Shown piece by piece: positions 60,794 to 64,000 of a stretch of 64,000 nt of DNA. Under the pieces are notes generated by a model. That model had not been told where the DNA came from. It did no database searches and saw only the letters and a list, made by a program, of their open reading frames with translations. Every line of letters begins with the position of its first letter. The first letter of the stretch is position 1. Position numbers and translations under genes: made by a program. Location: positions 2,607,501-2,671,500 of the forward strand of contig NZ_AP014627.1 in NCBI RefSeq assembly GCF_001547895.1, given 5' to 3'. This stretch comes from Pseudomonas sp. Os17. Its GTDB lineage: Bacteria; Pseudomonadota; Gammaproteobacteria; Pseudomonadales; Pseudomonadaceae.

Positions 60794-62149
60794 ATGTCCA
60801 TTCCCGCTCAGCGCCCGCTCTGGCAGGTGTACCTGATCTTCCTCTTGCCCATGGTGCTGTCGAACTTCCTGCAGTCGTTTTCCGGCACCCTCAACGGCAT
60901 CTACATCGGTCAGATGCTGGGGACCCAGGCGCTGGCCGCGGTATCGGGGATGTTTCCCATCGTGTTCTTCTTCATTGCCCTGGTGATCGGCCTGGGGGCG
61001 GGAGCCTCGGTGCTGATCGGCCAGGCCTGGGGCGCCCGGGAGCCGGGCACGGTCAAGGCGGTGGCCGGCAGCACGCTGTTGCTCGGCGCGCTGATCGGGC
61101 TGTTGGGGGCGGTGCTGGGCATGCTGTTCGCCCGACCGGCCTTGCAGGGCCTGGGGACACCGGTGGATGTGCTGGACGATGCGGTGGGCTACGCCCGGGT
61201 GATGATGCTGATTATGCCGTTGCTGCTGGTGTTCGTGCTCTTCACTCAGTTGCTGCGCGGTGTCAGTGACACCCTGTCGCCATTGCTGGCGCTGATCGTC
61301 TCGACCCTGGTGGGCCTGCTGCTGACCCCGGCGCTGATTCGCGGCTGGCTGGGGTTGCCACCGATGGGCATCCAGAGCGCGGCGTTCGCCGGGCTGGTGG
61401 GCAATATCCTGGCCATGGGCTTTCTGGTCTGGCGCCTGAGCGGCCGGGCACACCCGCTGGCGCCGGACCGGGCGCTGTTCGCGGCGATGAAGCTGGACCG
61501 GGCAATCCTCGGCAAAGTGCTGCGCATCGGCCTGCCCACCGGGGTGCAGATGGTGGTGATCTCGCTGTCCGAACTGGTGATCCTGGCCCTGGTCAACCGC
61601 CACGGCTCCCAGGCCACGGCGGCCTATGGCGCGGTGACCCAGATCGTCAACTATGTGCAGTTTCCGGCGCTGTCGATCGCCATCACCGCGTCGATCCTCG
61701 GGGCCCAGGCCATCGGTGCCGGACGCCTGGAGCGCATCAGTCCGATCCTGCGCACCGGGCTGGCGATCAACCTGTGCCTGACCGGCGCCCTGGTGTTGCT
61801 CGGCTACCTGATTTCCCACTGGCTGCTGGGGTTGTTCATCATCGATCCGACGGCCCTGGTACAGGCCGGGCATCTGTTGCACATCATGCTCTGGAGCATC
61901 CTGGTGTTCGGCTTCCAGGCGGTGGTGGGCGGCATCATGCGCGCCAGCGGCACGGTGCTGATGCCGGTGGCGATCTCGATCTTCTGCATCCTCGGGGTGC
62001 AGGTGCCGGCGGCCTATCTGCTGGATGCGCACTTCGGCCTGCAAGGGGTGTGGATGGCCTTCCCGGTGGCCTACCTGAGCATGCTGGTGCTGCAGGTCTG
62101 CTACTTCAAGCTGGTCTGGCGCCACAAGCAGATCCAGCGCCTGATCTGA
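60794..62149 (+). CDS. MATE family efflux transporter
   Basis: A 451-residue inner-membrane protein with twelve predicted membrane segments and the MATE features LPMVLSNFLQSFSGTLNGIYIGQML and GLGAGASVLIGQAWGARE in the first half, repeated in the second half (GLPTGVQMVVISLSELVILALVN; AITASILGAQAIGAGR). It exports cationic drugs or metabolites in exchange for sodium or protons. A hairpin follows. It is convergent with the ketosynthase gene, for whose product it might be an exporter (speculative). Confidence 0.92.
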   Translation: MSIPAQRPLWQVYLIFLLPMVLSNFLQSFSGTLNGIYIGQMLGTQALAAVSGMFPIVFFFIALVIGLGAGASVLIGQAWGAREPGTVKAVAGSTLLLGALIGLLGAVLGMLFARPALQGLGTPVDVLDDAVGYARVMMLIMPLLLVFVLFTQLLRGVSDTLSPLLALIVSTLVGLLLTPALIRGWLGLPPMGIQSAAFAGLVGNILAMGFLVWRLSGRAHPLAPDRALFAAMKLDRAILGKVLRIGLPTGVQMVVISLSELVILALVNRHGSQATAAYGAVTQIVNYVQFPALSIAITASILGAQAIGAGRLERISPILRTGLAINLCLTGALVLLGYLISHWLLGLFIIDPTALVQAGHLLHIMLWSILVFGFQAVVGGIMRASGTVLMPVAISIFCILGVQVPAAYLLDAHFGLQGVWMAFPVAYLSMLVLQVCYFKLVWRHKQIQRLI

Positions 62150-62177
62150 CAGGCAAGCGCGGCGGGCGGGATGCAAT

Positions 62178-62211
62178 GCGCGACGTGCCGCAGGGCAGCG
62201 GCACGTCGCGC
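62178..62211. terminator. Hairpin between MATE gene and convergent ketosynthase gene
   Basis: Perfect 14-bp inverted repeat GCGCGACGTGCCGC/GCGGCACGTCGCGC with a 6-nt loop. Without a T-tract, but its position between two convergent genes fits termination. Confidence 0.65.
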
Positions 62212-62294
62212 GAGGCGTATCTGGCGAACTGATCAGGGGGGGCAGCGAGGTTCAGCCGCGTCACCCCCCCGATCGAGAGGCTGGCCGTGGCGCC

Positions 62295-63344
62295 TTACAA
62301 CCGGAACGAAAGGGCAGAAAAGACCATCCCGCCACTTCCCGCCCAGCCCATGCAGAACTGGTCTTGCTCAGCGTTGCCCCGGCTGATGGCGTCGTAAATT
62401 CCATAGGGAATGGACGCCGTAATGATATTGCCGGTTTTATGCCCGACATGATGCAACTTGTGATCAATGCCGATCAGTTCACCAATGTGTTCCCACATTT
62501 TTGGCGAGCCGGTATGAATGAACACTTTATGGATGTCCGCGCCGCTGACCTTATGCATGTTGAACACTTTTATGGCTTCATTGCGACCATCTTCATGCAA
62601 GGCAGCCGCGTAGGAGTTGAACTGATACTGCCCGCCGGTCGGTGCAATGCGCGGAGTATCTTCTTCATTGCAAAACAGCTTCCAGTCCGGCAGGGAAATG
62701 GTCGACAAGTCGCTGAGATCGGGGCGGTTGATATAAGAGAACTTGAAGTTTCCAGGCGACTCATTGCTGAGAATGGTGACTGTTGCCGCCTCACCGATGG
62801 TGAAACTTGGGAACTTGTACGCCAATTCCGACGGAGACTGCAAAGAGAAGTTCTTCGGCATCACCGGCCCGCCGTCAGACATGCCGAATTCCATGTTGAT
62901 AATGGCCGCGTAGCGTATCTCTCCGGCTTCCATCTTGCTGTTGATCACATCCATGGCGGTCACCCAGCCGTTGCAGGCGTCGACCACGTCGAAGTTCCTG
63001 CAGTTCAGGCCCAGGGCCTTGGCCATGAAGGTGCTGTTGGCCGGCTCGATGAAGCCCCGGGTAACGTTGGGATAGATCAACAAGTCCAGGTCGGCCTTGT
63101 TGATATTGGCCTGGGCCAATGCCGAGTCAAAGGCTGCGGTCATCAGGTCCATCGGTTTTTCTCCGGCGGCCAACCAATGCCGGGTTTCGATGCCGCTCTT
63201 GTCGAGCAGTTTTCCGATGGTCTTCAGGGTCTTGGGCAAGTCATCCTGAAAGGTGTTTTTCGAGTGTTCTTCAACCAGATCAAGAACATCCTGGTTAGTA
63301 ACGATTCGCGAAGGAAGAATTCCTGAAAGTCCTACAATTTTCAT
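62295..63344 (-). CDS. Stand-alone KAS III-like ketosynthase, candidate alpha-pyrone synthase
   Basis: A 349-residue thiolase-fold enzyme. The catalytic Cys is C124 (VVDACNGWVTAMDV), the His is H277 (VFIHTGSPKMW) and the Asn is N306 (GHKTGNIITASIP); E100 in RGFIEPANST is a further acidic residue. FabH proteins have HQAN where this one has HTGS. The set and spacing fit, as I recall, the photopyrone/pseudopyronine synthases PpyS/PyrS, single enzymes that join two beta-ketoacyl units. Other KAS III-like enzymes (for example in phloroglucinol clusters) are alternatives. The gene is visibly more AT-rich than its surroundings and has no PKS partners. ATG at 63344 follows AAGGAT. Confidence 0.85.
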   Translation of the reverse strand: MKIVGLSGILPSRIVTNQDVLDLVEEHSKNTFQDDLPKTLKTIGKLLDKSGIETRHWLAAGEKPMDLMTAAFDSALAQANINKADLDLLIYPNVTRGFIEPANSTFMAKALGLNCRNFDVVDACNGWVTAMDVINSKMEAGEIRYAAIINMEFGMSDGGPVMPKNFSLQSPSELAYKFPSFTIGEAATVTILSNESPGNFKFSYINRPDLSDLSTISLPDWKLFCNEEDTPRIAPTGGQYQFNSYAAALHEDGRNEAIKVFNMHKVSGADIHKVFIHTGSPKMWEHIGELIGIDHKLHHVGHKTGNIITASIPYGIYDAISRGNAEQDQFCMGWAGSGGMVFSALSFRL

Positions 63345-63347
63345 ACA

Positions 63348-63357
63348 ACATCCTTGT
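63348..63357 (-). promoter_or_regulatory. RsmA/RsmE (CsrA-type) binding site over the ribosome-binding site
   Basis: On the minus strand ACAAGGATGT, 3 nt before the ATG, matches the whole consensus (A/U)CANGGANG(U/A) of pseudomonad RsmA/RsmE sites and includes the AAGGAT Shine-Dalgarno. This suggests translational repression relieved by the Gac/Rsm sRNAs. Confidence 0.7.
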
Positions 63358-64000
63358 TTGAAATGTTCATCCGTAACGATGACGGGGTGAGCGAAAACAC
63401 TCGTTAATTGCATGCCAAGAGCGAACTTCTGTCGTTGAAAGACGCTCGTTGTCAATGGCTGGCAAGCCTTCCTCAGTTGCACTAGTTGGAGGAAGCACAT
63501 ATTTCTAGCACAGAAAGTTTGCAGCGCAAGGCCGTCTATTGAATTTATTTTTAATGTTGCTTAGTTGAGGGTTTAGTGCGGGTGATGTTCAAGTAGTGCA
63601 AAAAATAAAGGGCCCGATACTGTATCTTTGAACGGACTTGGTTCATGACTTGCATCAATGGTTGTTCAACCGAGTGGTTGACCTGGACGACGCTTGGCGA
63701 GCAAGTCGCCACACTTCGAACGGCCTCCTGGTCTGAGGGCAACGGCTCTGAACGCCCTGGATCTCAGGCCTGGCCGTGCCGGGGTTCGGCAACCGCTCTT
63801 GCAGTGCATGGCCGCGTTGGAGCGATCGGAGCCTGGGGCGGCCGCGGCTGTCCTCTCGAGGGCTGTCCATGAATCATGGGCCATCCTCGCGCCGCCGATG
63901 GGGGGTGCCGTTCAATCCCGCCGGCACGGGCCAGGCGCTGGGTCGGTTCGGAGGGCCCACAGGATCATTCGTCACCCGGCCTGGATACCGATCCGCGGGT
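63358..64000. other. Gene-poor right end of the window
   Basis: About 640 bp. The part up to 63640 is AT-rich (leader and promoter region of the ketosynthase). Beyond it no convincing gene is visible; a frame from 63869 (MNHGPSSRRRWGV...) stays open to the window end but has no ribosome-binding site or recognised sequence. Confidence 0.45.

Noticed and set aside
63869..64000. Open frame MNHGPSSRRRWGV... running off the right edge
   Set aside because: No ribosome-binding site, biased composition and no recognised sequence; cannot be judged without downstream bases.

Overview
The window looks like chromosomal DNA of a GC-rich gammaproteobacterium, almost certainly a Pseudomonas of the P. fluorescens complex. 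Supporting signs are strong GC bias with long antiparallel open frames, a chromosomal malate:quinone oxidoreductase (mqo), an agu2ABCA'-like agmatine operon, an arsenic operon with arsH, Pseudomonas-type intergenic palindromes, many LysR/TetR/GNAT genes and a Gac/Rsm-type leader motif. About 65 protein genes are packed on both strands. No rRNA, tRNA, insertion sequence, prophage or CRISPR array was seen.

Layout. 1-2 kb: partial or broken small genes. 2-4.2 kb: a TetR repressor divergent from an unusual prolyl-4-hydroxylase/WD40 fusion, with two near-identical palindromic operators between them. 4.4-6.8 kb: trmK and an arsR-arsC-arsH operon without an efflux pump. 7-16.4 kb: accessory genes rich in self-protection families (ClbS/DfsB, barstar, DUF2442-DMP19, a cyclic-phosphate-processing receiver domain) around a second, non-canonical valyl-tRNA synthetase. 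16.6-30 kb: envelope and stress genes (OmpW, SleB hydrolase, GST, EamA exporter with its MocR regulator, a chemoreceptor). 30-40 kb: AlkB, two divergent L,D-transpeptidases, LysE and CAP-domain proteins, a GlxA/AraC regulator, tautomerase and thioesterase. 41-49 kb: mqo, a DeoR regulator with phased repeats on its start codon, and an L-2-hydroxyglutarate unit (GntR regulator, lhgO, MHS transporter) with a shared operator. 49.9-56.8 kb: two LysR genes and the agmatine operon (deiminase, carbamoylputrescine amidase, polyamine-binding protein, Tat-exported second deiminase). 57.4-58.3 kb: a gene-free long imperfect inverted repeat. 58.3-64 kb: an rRNA-type methyltransferase, an ankyrin/NTF2-like protein, a MATE pump and an AT-richer stand-alone ketosynthase.

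The ketosynthase at 62.3-63.3 kb is the strongest candidate for a specialised-metabolite system. It is a single KAS III-like enzyme with Cys/His/Asn and an upstream Glu spaced, as I remember it, as in the alpha-pyrone synthases PpyS/PyrS. A full-consensus RsmA/RsmE site overlaps its ribosome-binding site. Other notable points are the hydroxylase-propeller fusion, the start-codon anomaly of the second valS, and four apparent single-base frameshifts, which may be sequence errors or real decay.
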